Origin: Myrica gale
Lineage: Eukaryota > Streptophyta > Magnoliopsida > Fagales > Myricaceae
Direction: 5' to 3'
NCBI GenBank assembly: GCA_963930655.1
Contig: OZ005604.1
Coordinates: 1,250,001 to 1,314,000, forward strand
Length of the DNA stretch: 64,000 nucleotides
Made by a program: the position numbers and the translations under genes. The notes beneath the pieces are model-generated. The model did not search any database, was not told the DNA's origin, and saw only the letters and a list, made by a program, of their open reading frames with translations. Below, piece after piece: positions 1 to 12,600 of this stretch; within the stretch, counting starts at the first letter, position 1; every line of letters starts with the position of its first letter.

Positions 1-293
1 GAAGCTGGTTTCATGATGTGAAAGTGATACTTCCTAAGAGAATCTAGAAAATTTGGACTGTTTTGTAGTTTTTCCGGGACTCTTTTAGAAGTTTCTTTAA
101 ATTGATGTTTGTGCCTTAAGTTGAAATTCGACACTTTTGTATATTTTCTGGGATATCTCCTTATGTTGAGTTGACCTTACTGTCACCTGCTTTCTTTGGT
201 ATAATGACTCAAAACGGAAAAGATAAAAAAAATTGACTGTATGTTGACGTTATAAACTTTAAATTGAGACTATCTTCATGTAGCAAATCACAG

Positions 294-782
294 GAACATA
301 GTTAGATCCCCAATTCTAATGCGGGAGTTGTGGCTTCAAATGTTGCATGATATCCATCCGGATGCAAGTTCTAGTTTTGTTACAAAAGGTAATTTAGTAT
401 ACTCTATTTCTTCAGCATAAGAAGACGTCGGGAGTCTCTTTTTTTTTTGGGGGGGGGGGGGGTGGGGGGTTATCTTCAGCAATCTTTACTGATAAGATAT
501 CTGACAGCTAAACGTGGACCTTTGAGGGATGAAGACTGTTATTGGGATTATGGGAAAGCTCGGTGTACATGGGCTGAGTACTGTGAATATAGGTTATCTT
601 TTTTCCTCTAGAAAAGTTACTCCTTTTCTTTTCTCAGAACTTTCAGTTTATTTTTCCCTTTAATGTTGTCGCTATTTTTACTTGATTTATGGGGATGCAG
701 GTATGTTTTTGGGGATGTTCACCTGGGGCAGAGCTGTAGGTTGAGGAACTCTTCAGCACATATGATGGTGCATTATCTATAA
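294..782 (+). CDS. 3' end of an unrecognised plant gene (last three exons)
   Basis: Three exons fit together in phase: 294-388, 508-592 and 701-782, each bordered by AG and GT, with a TAA stop at 780-782. The joined C-terminus is about 86 residues and contains a Cys/aromatic-rich stretch (CYWDYGKARCTWAEYCEY, then RYVFGDVHLGQSCRL) whose four spaced Cys could bind a metal. The phases (1 nt, then 2 nt, then 1 nt left over) agree at every junction, which argues for a real gene and not chance. The 5' part lies left of the window or in the first 290 bases, where I could not place an exon. I do not recognise the family. A T9 tract followed by a long G run lies in the first of these introns (about 440-470). 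Confidence 0.5.
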
Positions 783-3000
783 AAATTGGAAGGTGTCAGT
801 TTTCTTCTTTCTTCTTCTATTGGATTTAATTCAAAACCTCCAGTAGAGCTTGATTTAGAACACTTGAGCAATGATATTCTTAGGAAGTTAAACCATTGCC
901 TCTTGCTAGAGTACCTTTGAAGATCTCTCAATGACCAAAACCTTTGACCTCAAAGTGGGAGTCACACATGCTATTAAATATTCACTGAATTTTACTAGCG
1001 TGCATAACATCTCTCTTTGATCGTTGGAGTTGATGTGCTGTTTCAAATTAATACACCATTTGCTTTGGAAGCTGTCATACAATGTGATGAAGACTTCGTG
1101 GAAAAGATCGAATCTCATGAAAGAGGAAGATAAAAAGATTGGACCAGTGCCATTCATCTAAGACCTTCGAAAACTGTTAATATATAATTTTTTATGACCT
1201 TACAATGGCTTGGAGCCTAGGATAACTCATTTCAGGGATATGGAAGCAAAGTTGATAAAATGATGCTGTTTTAATATGATATATGAATGGCTCTTAACCT
1301 GTCAGTAATCAATTTTTCTTCAGGTTGCCATAATGCTACACTTTTATTTATTTTTTTGCTGCTTCATCGCATATAAATTTTCGAAATTTTAGATTCATAG
1401 ATATTGAAAATCCTAGTTGGATAATAATTAATTTTCTGTAAATTTTTCTCTTTTAATTATATTTCAGATCAATCCATCCAGTAATGCTATGAATCCAGTA
1501 TAGGGAGTCAGACAGTGTCCAGGATCTTCAGAATATTCATGTTCCTTCGTACAGCCAAAAATTCTAGCTGGGTCTGGCCTCCTCCCTCAGATCATATTGG
1601 AACTCCGGGTAACAAGGCCAGATTTGCTTTGAATTGCATCCCCATGATTCATGTATTTTTGCAGCGTGTAGCTAATCTTTCTTCAAGTAGCTTCTTGTAA
1701 GCACCGAGTCGTTGATACATCACAGCACAAAAAGCTGCATCTTCGTCTTACAAGACAGTTCACATGTAATGTGTGCTTCAAATTTTGGGTACTTTTTTTA
1801 CTAAAGAGTAAGTAGGGTCAGAATGGTCTGATGCGGGAGAATGGTACAGTTTTGAGCAGTGATGGAATTCACGTATCCACCCCTTGTATGGGAGATATCT
1901 TGAAGATTTGAACAATTAGAACAGAATGAATACGAATTCGATTTCTTGTATTCTTAATCTTCAATCCCTTGTGAGGTGTTGACCCTTGACTCATTACTTC
2001 TTCTGGGTACGTAAAGGATATGGATCCGGGATCTTCAAATACGATTATACAAAGGGTTTTTTTTTTCTAAGCAAACGTGAATTTCATTTCACAGAAATAC
2101 AGACGCCTCTATGAGGCCGGATACAAATAACAGGGGCATAAAACCCATTACAACATCAATTTAAGCCCAGTGTTATACATCAAATAGTTTTAAAGGCTTA
2201 GTTCCAAATGACCATAAAGGCTCAAACTAATCGAACCCAAAGGTGTAATTAATTTTAGTGTCTTGAGATGTGAATGGTATCAGAACTTTGCAAAGCCAAG
2301 TCTTTTGCAAACGGAGATTTTTTTAAAGAAATTATGCTGTGAAAATTGAGGTAAATTAGAGTTTTATTGACTTTTAAGAAAAAAAAAATATATAAAAATA
2401 GGTGAAAATAGAAAATAGATAATTAAAGTGAATTTTTTATATTTTTATAATAGAAATAAATTATTTGAGTGGACAGAAATGATTTTGAATTTTATTTTAT
2501 TTTTTTAATTAAAAATTTAAGTTATTTATATTTACATTAAAAAATTTCTCAATATTTTAAATTTGCAAACACTAGTCTGACTCATAGGAGGCCGGAGACA
2601 TTGAATTAACTTCGGTAATTGTGGAAGGCCGAAGATCAAACAGAAATAAAGCTTTTATGCCTGGCCTTTATTTTTTTTTCTTTCATCGATTATAGATAAA
2701 TATTATTAAACAACCAGAAGTAAAAAAAAAAAGTGACAAATTAAATATAAGGGCCCATTGGACCGGCTACTTAACAATCGTGCATACAAGCCCATTATAT
2801 AAAACAAAGTGGACCTAAAGTTTCTAAAACCAAACCGGGCCTGAAATGCAGATGACCGAAAAGGCCAAGAACACAGCTGGTTGCCTGACGCGTGAGATTA
2901 ACTCACGGTCTCGCCTAGACAAGTTTTTAGAAATGATAAAAAAAAGAATATGGAAGACGACACAAAAACAGAAGGCAAGAAACAGTGTTCAGGGCAGAAC
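783..3000. other. Intergenic region, no supported gene
   Basis: I see no gene here. Short open frames around 906-1157 (-) and 1515-1700 (+) have no recognisable domain or splice structure. The stretch may include the 3' UTR of the gene ending at 782 and, near 2900-3000, the 3' UTR of the minus-strand RhoGDI gene. 2340-2570 is very AT-rich. Confidence 0.4.
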
Positions 3001-6000
3001 TCATCTAGCTCCTCTTTTGATCTCGAAGGAATACTTGAGTTCCAGATGACATCTCTTGTCATCATCTTCAAACTGCAAAGAACCAATTCGGACGATTTAG
3101 TTTATAAGCTTCCTATCACAATGGTTTGGTGACAAAAGTTAAAATGGTGAAAACATGCAGTCCTAATAATATTGTATTTCCATATTGATGCTTGTTTGGA
3201 CCTACATAATTATGATCCTACAAATACGAAAAATGGTGAACAAGTATGCACGGTGTCCCATCCCATGATAAAAGTACACCATTGAATATGTAATTAGGGA
3301 ATGAAGAATGGTTTATGGGGTTTAAGCAAGAGGCAACCTCTTCAAGCAGGATATCCGCTGACTGGTCCGACAGGAGTCTCCGTTAACTTTGGATTTACAA
3401 CTAGAGGTAATCATCGAGAGTAAAGAAATTATGCAATAGGGAATCCACAGCCCATCAGGAACTCAAAAGAGCCAAGAGATCACAAGTCTTTCTCTCTTGA
3501 AAGTATGGGCTCTTTCAAAGTAATTATTCTAAAACGAAGAAGATGACTTGACAATTGGTTAATCATTCTAAAACGAAGAAAAAGAGAAAGGGACATTATG
3601 TTTTTAAAGCAAATGTTGCAACACAAAGTCAAGCATGCATGTGCGCTTTAAATACCAAACAAGGCATATGCATGCACTTTACTTTTCACCTACCTTAAGT
3701 TTTGCAGTGTAGGTCCCCCTTGCAAGCACGCCACATGGAGTGATCTCCTCATCCAGCGTTTGCACGTATGGCTCTTGTTGAGGTGCAAAAGTGCCCAACA
3801 TTCCTTTGCTTTGATCAACTGATTCCCAAAAAGAGGGGGGAACAAAAGAAAAGATAACCAAAATCACTCAGAATAAGAATTAACCGACACTATATATGCT
3901 TAAAGGAATTGGTCATGATGCCCGAATTTTTCGTTAAATCAAGTCCAAGAGACTACAAAATGGACCGCCTCAGGATGATGAACGAAAAGAAAATATTGCT
4001 TTCAATGACAACACAATAAGACAGAAACTAAGAGGGTAACCCACTCTGAAAGGTTCTCTTTCTTATCCTGCTTTCCCCCCGGCAGGCCATCAGGAAAAGG
4101 TATCCCGAGTCAGGATTCTCGCTAATAACAAGAAGTACCCTTGCTTAGTACAAAGAAATGACGTACTTGGTTTAAGACAGTCCTCCACCTAAATTGTTTT
4201 GAATAGTAGCTCAAGCATTTGTCCTCCAACATTGATCCTCTCATACGTACTAATTAATGTACTTGAGATATATCCTTTAGCAAAATGAAAAATATAGGGG
4301 GGCCATGTCCCCCCCTTGGCTTCACCCCTGCCTCTAGTTGATGCAACGTTGCATCATTATTTTGAACCACTCAGATTTCAGCGCTTGACCAATTTCTTGC
4401 TACAGGATTTTAACTAGAGGCTAACAACTAAGCAAGGTTTTTTAGTGCAATTTTCTTGAGGGTAACAAAATGGAGAAATATCCCAGAAATCTGTATAAGT
4501 TGGATTATCTGTGATGAGGCAATATTTGCTATTCACAGGCAACTTGCCCTCTTAGTGCCTCCTTGGCCACAATGAGAAAGAAAGTACACACTGATGACCA
4601 AACACTTCATTAAATGCATATCCTGAGATGAGACCAGATACAGGGTGTCAAACTGAATCGGGAACCTTCACCACTGTAGCCCATTTTTCATACTCATTCC
4701 AAAATCTGAGCTTTCTACAGTTACAATTGGTTAAGACTCGAATTCATGAGTCTGTCTAAAACGAGTATCATATTCACTTTTAATTTGCAAACCAGTTGTA
4801 GGATAAAAGAAAGAATAATACTGATTAAGTATAATGACAAAGATTGAATTGTATTACAAAATAAAAAATCAGATCTTCCACCAGTCCATCATTCTAAAAA
4901 AACCTAATGTGACTTCATGACTCATACGGGAAAGATAGGAATGGTATGTTCATGACTGGCCATGCTTTTTTTTCTCTTTCCTTGTAAGTAAAACAAAACT
5001 TTTATATGTGTTTCAAGAACATGAACTGCAGTTATCCAAAAAAGAAAAAGTAAGCAAGAAAATTAAGCACCTTGAAGACCCTTTTTCCACACGGTGTTGG
5101 AGTAGATCAGGCCTGAAACTATGTTGTGGAGAACACTGAATGTCAGCTTAAGCCGATACTGAGATCCCTCCTTGATAGTGAATAAGATATGACCACTCCG
5201 ATTTTCATCAACCGGCAAGGGAGTAGTGATCTCTCCAAAGTCATCCGAGATAATACCGATGGAGTGGAATTTCACTTCAGGTTCCATTTGGCCTAATCAT
5301 ATAGGTCACAAAGTCAAGCAAAGAACCAAATATTGTTGGAATAAAGGATGTCCAGTTCATGAGAGAGCCAACACAAACCGTTTAAATCGCTTTCCAAGCA
5401 ACCAAGCAGCTTCTCTTTCCACCTCCTTAAGCTGTCATCATCCTGCAAAACAAAAATCAACATTCGAATGAAAACTGGGAGGCCAAAGGTACATGGTTAA
5501 CATAATGGATCGACTGATCCATAGGATTGCATCTCAATGCCAAACATAAAAATGAAATCCCTTTGTTATATTGTTGAGCACGTGAATGCACAAAACACAA
5601 AACATGATTCCAAAGACTAAACTCATCTCTAAACAGAAAGTCATCACAACCTTGTATGGCATTGTCCAAGCAATCACGAAACTGATTAGAATTGAGCGCT
5701 ATAAGTCAAACAAACCCACCAGAAGCTTTTGAATCGCTTCAATTTCTCTAGACATGTAAACATCAACAATTGTAACTAACAAAACTCAAAGTTATTAGTT
5801 CCAAACAGTCAGAAGGCAGCTACGAAAATTGTTCGATGAAAAAGTTAAATGGTTGAATCAGTAAGGGGAAAACTGTCGAAGAATAACAGGCCAAGAAACA
5901 AAACTCCAAATCCAAGGAGAAAGAATAGAGAAAATGCGTAACTGCACGCTGAACAGTTAGCGAATAATGGTTCTCTACGCAGTTTCCCAGGCAAAGAAGG

Positions 6001-6840
6001 AAAAAAAACAGAACAATGGTTCTTTGGTTACTGACAGAATGAGGTAAATGTAAAATAAGGCCAATTGTAGTAGGGTCAAATGAACAGACAAGCCCAGTGG
6101 TCTGGGTCAGTTCTATTAACACCCCGGTCATCGACTTTATTACTCATAACCCCATGGGTTATCCAGTTGTTCTAATCACTCTCTTTTATCTCTTCCCCTA
6201 AAAATCAATAACATCAATTTTTCATAGACCCAGGTGACCTTAAACTTGCTAGAAAATCTGAATTACAGTAGAACTATTTCTTAAATGTCTTTTGACTCCA
6301 AAAATAAAGGAACAACACAAGTTCGGAAAATAGCTGCATTAGGCCTAGTTGAAAGGAGGATTGTATTGCCTCGGTCTCATCTATTCCAACATACAAGTGT
6401 CCAAATTTAATCCCTGTCCCCCACATTCCTAAGCACTTAAAAGCATAAACGGTTTAAGACCATACATACGAAAATAAAATTACCTAGTTTGTTGCAACCA
6501 TCTGCATTATGAAATGAAACTGGCTTCATTTTTTTTAAGAAGAGGACGAGAAAGACAGTAAAGTAGAAGGGAACGAAGAACGAACCTTGTCTTTCTCAAT
6601 CTGTTCCTTGAGAGAAACCAACGGCCCAGGAACAAAACCCGCAACATCCCCAGCATCCCTAACACCATCCTCATGATCTTCTTCCCCTTCTTCTTCTTCC
6701 TCAATACCATGAACTTCAATGGGATTCTCACTCGTTTCCTTTTGTTTTTCTTCTCTGTGATCAGCAGCAACACCACCACAAGCTGATGAAGAACCTCCTG
6801 ATGATGGTCCTGCTTCCTCCGCTCTCTTCCCGCCCTCCAT
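3001..6840 (-). CDS. Rho GDP-dissociation inhibitor (RhoGDI, ROP regulator)
   Basis: Five coding exons: 6586-6840, 5379-5442, 5071-5292, 3694-3818, 3001-3072; phases agree and give about 245 aa. RhoGDIs bind prenylated ROP/Rac GTPases, hold them GDP-bound and extract them from membranes into the cytosol. Seen in the sequence: an acidic, low-complexity N-terminus (Glu-rich, roughly residues 35-60), the regulatory arm with LKEQIEKDK and DDDSLRRWKEKLLG, then the immunoglobulin-like beta-sandwich with EPEVKFHSIGI, FTIKEGSQYRLKLTF, NNIVSG-like HNIVSGLIYSNTVWKKG, DQSKGMLGTFAPQ and FEDDDKRCHLELKYSFEI. The start is the ATG at 6838-6840; the open frame extends further upstream only through a GTG. Odd: the C-terminus reads EIKRGAR, whereas family members I recall end with an IRK(D/E)W-type tail, so the last strand is altered. 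Similar to Arabidopsis SCN1/RhoGDI1 from memory. Confidence 0.88.
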
Positions 6841-9688
6841 CTGTATCTCTACTGTGACCAACCCAGAAGCAGGCACAAACCCCCTCGGCTCTCAGGCTCA
6901 AAGTTCTGTCGCTAAAAGGTAAAAGAAAAAAGAGCAACGATTTGGAATTCAGAAGGGTGGCGAAGAAAACGCTAAATAATACACGTAAGAGATTTCTACA
7001 CGGTACTCCCAGACAAAAACACCCACTTATGTATTGTTTATTTATGTTTTGTCTTTGGGTTGAATTCTGTCCGTAATGATATCATAAAACAAAGAATTAT
7101 GTCTGTAGTGTGTCGGCGTAACGCTCTACTGTTAAGTGGACTTCGAAAGTAGCCAGTGGGTAGCGTGGAACAGGGGGACAAAATATTATCTTTTATCGTT
7201 TGAGTCCCTAGAGAATAACTTATTTACGTTCAAGAGAATAGCTTATTTACGTTCATGACCCTAGAACTCTAGCCGGATTCGGACGAATTCGGTCCATGTA
7301 GGATCACATCGACCATGTTAAGAGCTCTAAGCCCTGAATATTTGAATCAATCCATGACCCAAGTAGGGGAGATTACGGTAAGTTGTCTTCCTAGTTACCA
7401 GCCTTCCTCGTACCCACGTGTCCAAACATTAGGATTTGAGTCTTAGATTTAACCTTTTTAAGTAGTGTCTGTCTTCCTTCAAGGGACAGATATCAAACCA
7501 TTTTTGAGTAGTTGGGAAGAAAATCAAAAGAGAGTAATGCATCATCATTGGGGCCTTTGTAAGAAATCAAACTATATTTAATCTATTTAAGAAAAAAAAA
7601 AGAGGTTATTCTCTCAATGAAACCATGAGTTGTACCTAAAAATTTTCAATTTCGTCGAGAGATTTTTTACGTTATTGAAGGCGTATTTCCAAAGGTGAGT
7701 ACCGTTTTTTAACAACAAAAAAAACGAATAAAACCAGCCCAATAAATCGCAGAGCCTATCCAATAGGCTAAAATTTAAAACATGAAGGGTGATGAAGTCA
7801 TTTTCAATCTGTCCATTACAGCGTCCACTGAGCCGAGTCCAAGAGAGCTAGACTTAAAGTCCAGCACTTAGGATGAGTTAAAAGGTTTAAGTTATCTTTC
7901 CTTTCTCCTGTAAGTAAAATAAATACGTTAGAACTCAGAGTCCTTCCTACATGGAGATTTCTTCGATATCATTGTCTTAAGATCTTTTTTTCTGGTTTGA
8001 CTATCAATGAGAGAGAGTATTTTGTCTTTTGTCTTTTGTCTTTCTCTATATATCTTTCCTGTTTTCTTTTTGGGTCGGGTCGTACTTGGCCTCGACCTGT
8101 TATTCTCTTTTTTGCCCTTTCTTCTTCTCATTGGTTCTTAGGAAGACGGTTCCTGTTTGATCATTTAATGGTTAAATTTTATTCTTTCTAACATTGACTT
8201 TGTAAGAGAATCAAATGATTAACTCCCCTTAGGCCTTACTTTTTAGGCTTGATGTGATCGTTATTTAAGAGGTCTATTAGGCTTTCCCATATAGCTAACT
8301 TTTCAGTCTACAAAAATTTCGTTTGGATTAAGATGGGCCTCAACTCTTTTCTATTCGGCCTAAAATATACTTTCCTTCTTATTGGGCCTTAGCAACCTTT
8401 CTCGGGACTGGAAAATCTATCCCCATCAAAAGCATAATCCAAAATTTGTAAGAGAATACTAACATAAAAACATGACCTTTTAATCCCAAAGGGTTAGTTT
8501 AGTAATCTAAGCTTGAGATTTGGAAGTTTACTTCCTCTCATGTCTCAACTCTCAAGTTTGAATCTTCTTAAATATTATTAATATATTAGGGACACCCTAC
8601 AATTTGTGAGATGGGAGGACTATACAGCTCGAGCATTAATCAGGATGAAACTCCGCATCCTCTCTCCATATAAAAAGAAAATAATAAGAACAAGACAAAT
8701 GTAGAAAGATAAGTCCCAAGAGAAAAGAGTGATAGAGAGGAACCTTAAAATAAACAAGGCCTTCTCATCCTATTCTTGTTTTTCTTTTCCAAGTCTTCTT
8801 GTCCTATCCAATTCAACCAACTCCTGAATCGCGGCGTGATTAGCAAAGCAGTTAGAAAATATATTTAAATAGCCATGTTTTATTTTTCAGCAAATGGAAA
8901 ATCTATCTTTTTTATATTATTTAAGACAGCTTTTCATGGCTCTAAGTTTTCAAATATTATTTATCAATAAAATGAGTTGAATTCAATCACTTTATAAAAA
9001 AAATAAAACAAAAATATAATTGCTCTGGTTATATATTATCAACTCATATGTAAATTAGGATTTTTCTTAGCGAGTTCTAAAACTTGCGGTAAGGAGTTCT
9101 TTTATCAGTCATCAGTTATCATACCTGCTGGCTTGGCTGCTACACCCGGAACACTGTTCTCAAGGTTCCATGTGAGCATCACGTGATGCAAGCGAGACCC
9201 CAACCAAAGTTCTCCTGTTTTTAACTGGTCTTGTTCTTTTTTCTTCTTCGTCGTTTCTTTCATTGATTGTGGCAAAGCATTTCTCGTGATACGCTTACCT
9301 GACAGGTATGGATATGGTCAGCGCCTAGCCGCCCAAACCAGCACACACACCAACGCCTTTTTCCTAGATGAGCAGATTCACCCGAACAACCTCGAGGTTT
9401 GAAGGTTTTGACATTAGAAAATCAAGTTTTTTCTTTGTTTCTGTCAGACCAACATATATTTTCACTTGGAACGTGCATTTCCTCAATTCTCGTTCCTGAT
9501 GTTCACTGCAAATGCTGTGTCAAGAGTTGTAACACGGAACAGATCACAAACAAAGCCGAACTTTCTATTTATTCTCACTCGGATCATAATATATTTACTA
9601 AAATTCATGCGAGAAACAGTGGAGGAAGAGAGAGAGAGAGAGAGGAGAGGAATTTCGTGGGTGCAGAGATGGAAGTTTTTGCAAACGG
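6841..9688. other. Intergenic region between RhoGDI and the TPR gene
   Basis: No gene supported. The first few hundred bases should hold the RhoGDI 5' UTR and promoter (minus strand). A GA-rich run lies at about 9622-9652, just beyond the stop of the TPR gene. Open frames at 7928-8191 and 9399-9821 overlap on several frames without coding character. Confidence 0.4.
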
Positions 9689-12600
9689 TCATCTGAATGG
9701 TTCAACTGGTGCAGACTCTTCCAGAAGAGCTGCGGCCTCGAAACATTCAGTGGCTTCTTGTAATGAAGCAGCAGAACCCCTGGCTTTATGGAGTACGCCG
9801 AGATTATACCATGCAGAATGATTCATTCTGTCAAGCCGTAATGCATCCATCAGAAAGCTTCGCCGAACTGCATGTGATTGGTTTCCGAGCTGTCTGAGAA
9901 CCACTGCTGTGGAGATCAAGCTTGGGACGTGGGTGGGATCAATATCCAAAGCATCTCGAAAAGCTTTTAGTGCTTCTTTGTACAGCCCCTTTGCTTCATA
10001 AAGAACGCCTGTAAAATCAAACGGGCATTTAGGATAAAGAAACTATTTTGGCAGAAAGAAAGAACATACTCTAACTGATGATGTAGACATACCTGTGGCA
10101 TGACATCTGGAAGCAGAGTGAGAACTGATGGCCTTAGATTTAGAAAGACAAATCTCTGCATCACGCCATTGTGACAGGCTTATATACACACATGCAAGAT
10201 CATGCCATACTTCCAATTCCAAACTCTTTGCAGAAGTTTTGCTGCTCTGTCAACCATATTCCAAAAATAATAACTAGCTGGAAACATTTCATCTAAAGAC
10301 ATCCAATTCTTCGAAAAGAAGTTTTTTTTTTGGGGGGGGGGGTTGTTATTTTCAGTAGAGGGAGCCATATTCTGAAGACAGAATCGGAATTATCCTTAGA
10401 ATCTATTTGGACTTTAAGATGCCAGATGCAGGGAAGAATCTATAGAAGTATTAATATCACATAGTGACACTAGTTCTTCAATGATATAGCTTATCAACGT
10501 TTAGTGTCAAACAGAATAATCAGACAACATGACACCCTGTCGAAGTATACAAGAATAATCACTTGCATACATCCCTCATTCTCTCTGTCCTGCAAATCAC
10601 TTTCCGAACCCCAGACGGTATAAACCTCACACTTTTCTCATATCAAGCACCGCTTTCATGACTAACGTTACTATCATACGATCAGGGGAACTTTAAAAAA
10701 ATAACCACCACTCCAAATCTTGTCCTAATGAGACACCAAATGCACCACATTCTAAAGTAAATTCTTTCGTGAAGAAGAATCCTATTGACTCACATAACCA
10801 ACAGAAAAATTCGTATAAAAATATTGGAGATAACCAAAGGGTAAAAAAAGGTAACAAACCTTGAGAAACTTCTTCCCAGAACCAAAGCTCTTACGCTGAA
10901 CTTGAAGAACAGCAAGAAGTTGAGTATACGTATCGATGGCAATTTTGAACTGGCCCTGTGCAATTTGAAGTTTAGCCTTGGTCCGCAACAGTTCTCCCTG
11001 ATCCCATTTTCCTGTCTGATCCAGTGCAGCATTAATAACAGTTTCGGCATCCATAAACCGTTTCTGAGCTGATAAAATTCGTGCCAACAATAACCACCCT
11101 TTGACATTAGACCCGCCTTCCAGTTTCAGCAAGTGCTTTGCATAATAAAGCGCAACATCTAACTTCCTCTGGTCAGCATTTTCCAGGCTGAGATGGTAAA
11201 GAATAATGGGATCACTCATTCTAGTCATTCTCCCAGCAGTTTCCAGGGCCTGAAGTGCCTCAGACTGTCTTGTGACCCTCTCTGAATCAGCAACAGCTGA
11301 TTCTAAATGTGCTGAAAGCGAGATCCCCAATAGACAATTGGCAATACTCCCCAATTGATTGCATCCACCATCCAAACTTTCAAGGGCTCTGCGAGCAAAA
11401 GTTGTCCCTTCTTCCGCAAGATTAGTGTTTTCCCCACAAATCTTTGATGCCATCAGTAAAGCTGGAAGGCATTTTGGATCCTCATTCCCACTTAACAATT
11501 TCCTAAGTAGATTCAAAGCTACCAAGTCCTCACCTGCTCCGTGATAAGAGAGAGCAAGAGTATGGTAAATTTCTCTCCGATTGAAGATTCCAGGAAGCAA
11601 TTCTTCCACTTGATTAGCTAAAGCCCTCAAATCCCCTGCCACAGATAGAGCAAATGAAAGGTGATCCAGGATTGATGGATCCCACTCGATTCTCTTGAGA
11701 GAAACTTTTCTTAATAGTATCATTAACAGAAGTATAGCCTCTTCTATATTGTTTTTGGGTATGAATGAACCGTCTATTTGGGAGCGGAGATCTGGGGGGC
11801 ATGCTTCACCTCCGCTATACAGAAGAAAGATGGCAAACTCTTTCTGGATTTTTGCCGTGGAACCCACATCAAGATTACAATGAAGGAGGGCGCGTCGGTA
11901 TGACAAAATTGCTTCATGTGGAGAATCAGCAAGTTTCCATAGTTCTGGAAGCAACTCAACGGCCTTGTTTAGAGTCTCCTGCAATTTACAGTCAGTGCCA
12001 AAGCTTTCAGGCAAGCCTTCTGGTAATGAAGACTCAACTATGTCCAGAATAACTTTGCAAGATTGAGCAGCTTCTGCAAGAATGATTGAAAATGTACATT
12101 AGATATAGAATTATGCCTAGATTGTTAAGCTCAATTTTTTTGCATTTATTATTTGTTTAATCTTTTCACAGCCAAAAAAAAAAGGGGACCATCCCTATTG
12201 CTTGGCCAGATTTCTAACCAGCCTCAACAAGCTATGACACTATGTAGTAGCAAGACTCCAGAATGAGGTGTAACTTATACAATGGAGGTTGCTGAAGTCT
12301 ATTGTGGAAATATATGTAAAATGACTTTCAAGGAACCTTAAGTTTACAAACCAGTTTTAGCGTTGAGCTTTGGTGTTTACTATAATTGTAACAGTAGTAC
12401 CTATATAACAATATCCACATAAAGCCATTCACTCTAAGTTTATACATGTCAAATTTCTTATTTCCTAAGCTATGGATTCATCACAATTTATCAATCAGAA
12501 TAACAGAAAAATAAATTGAATGATCCTGTACTAGGAGCCAAATTGGCACCAAGACCAACCGCAAAAAGATTTAATAATTTCAGACACTGTACATTTTCCT

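Noticed and set aside
6841..6876. Earlier start for RhoGDI
   Set aside because: The 12 extra codons begin with GTG, not ATG; the ATG at 6838-6840 is the first usable start.
9399..9821. 140-codon plus-strand frame
   Set aside because: Its 3' half overlaps the last coding exon of the NPG-related gene on the other strand, and the frame has no recognisable domain.
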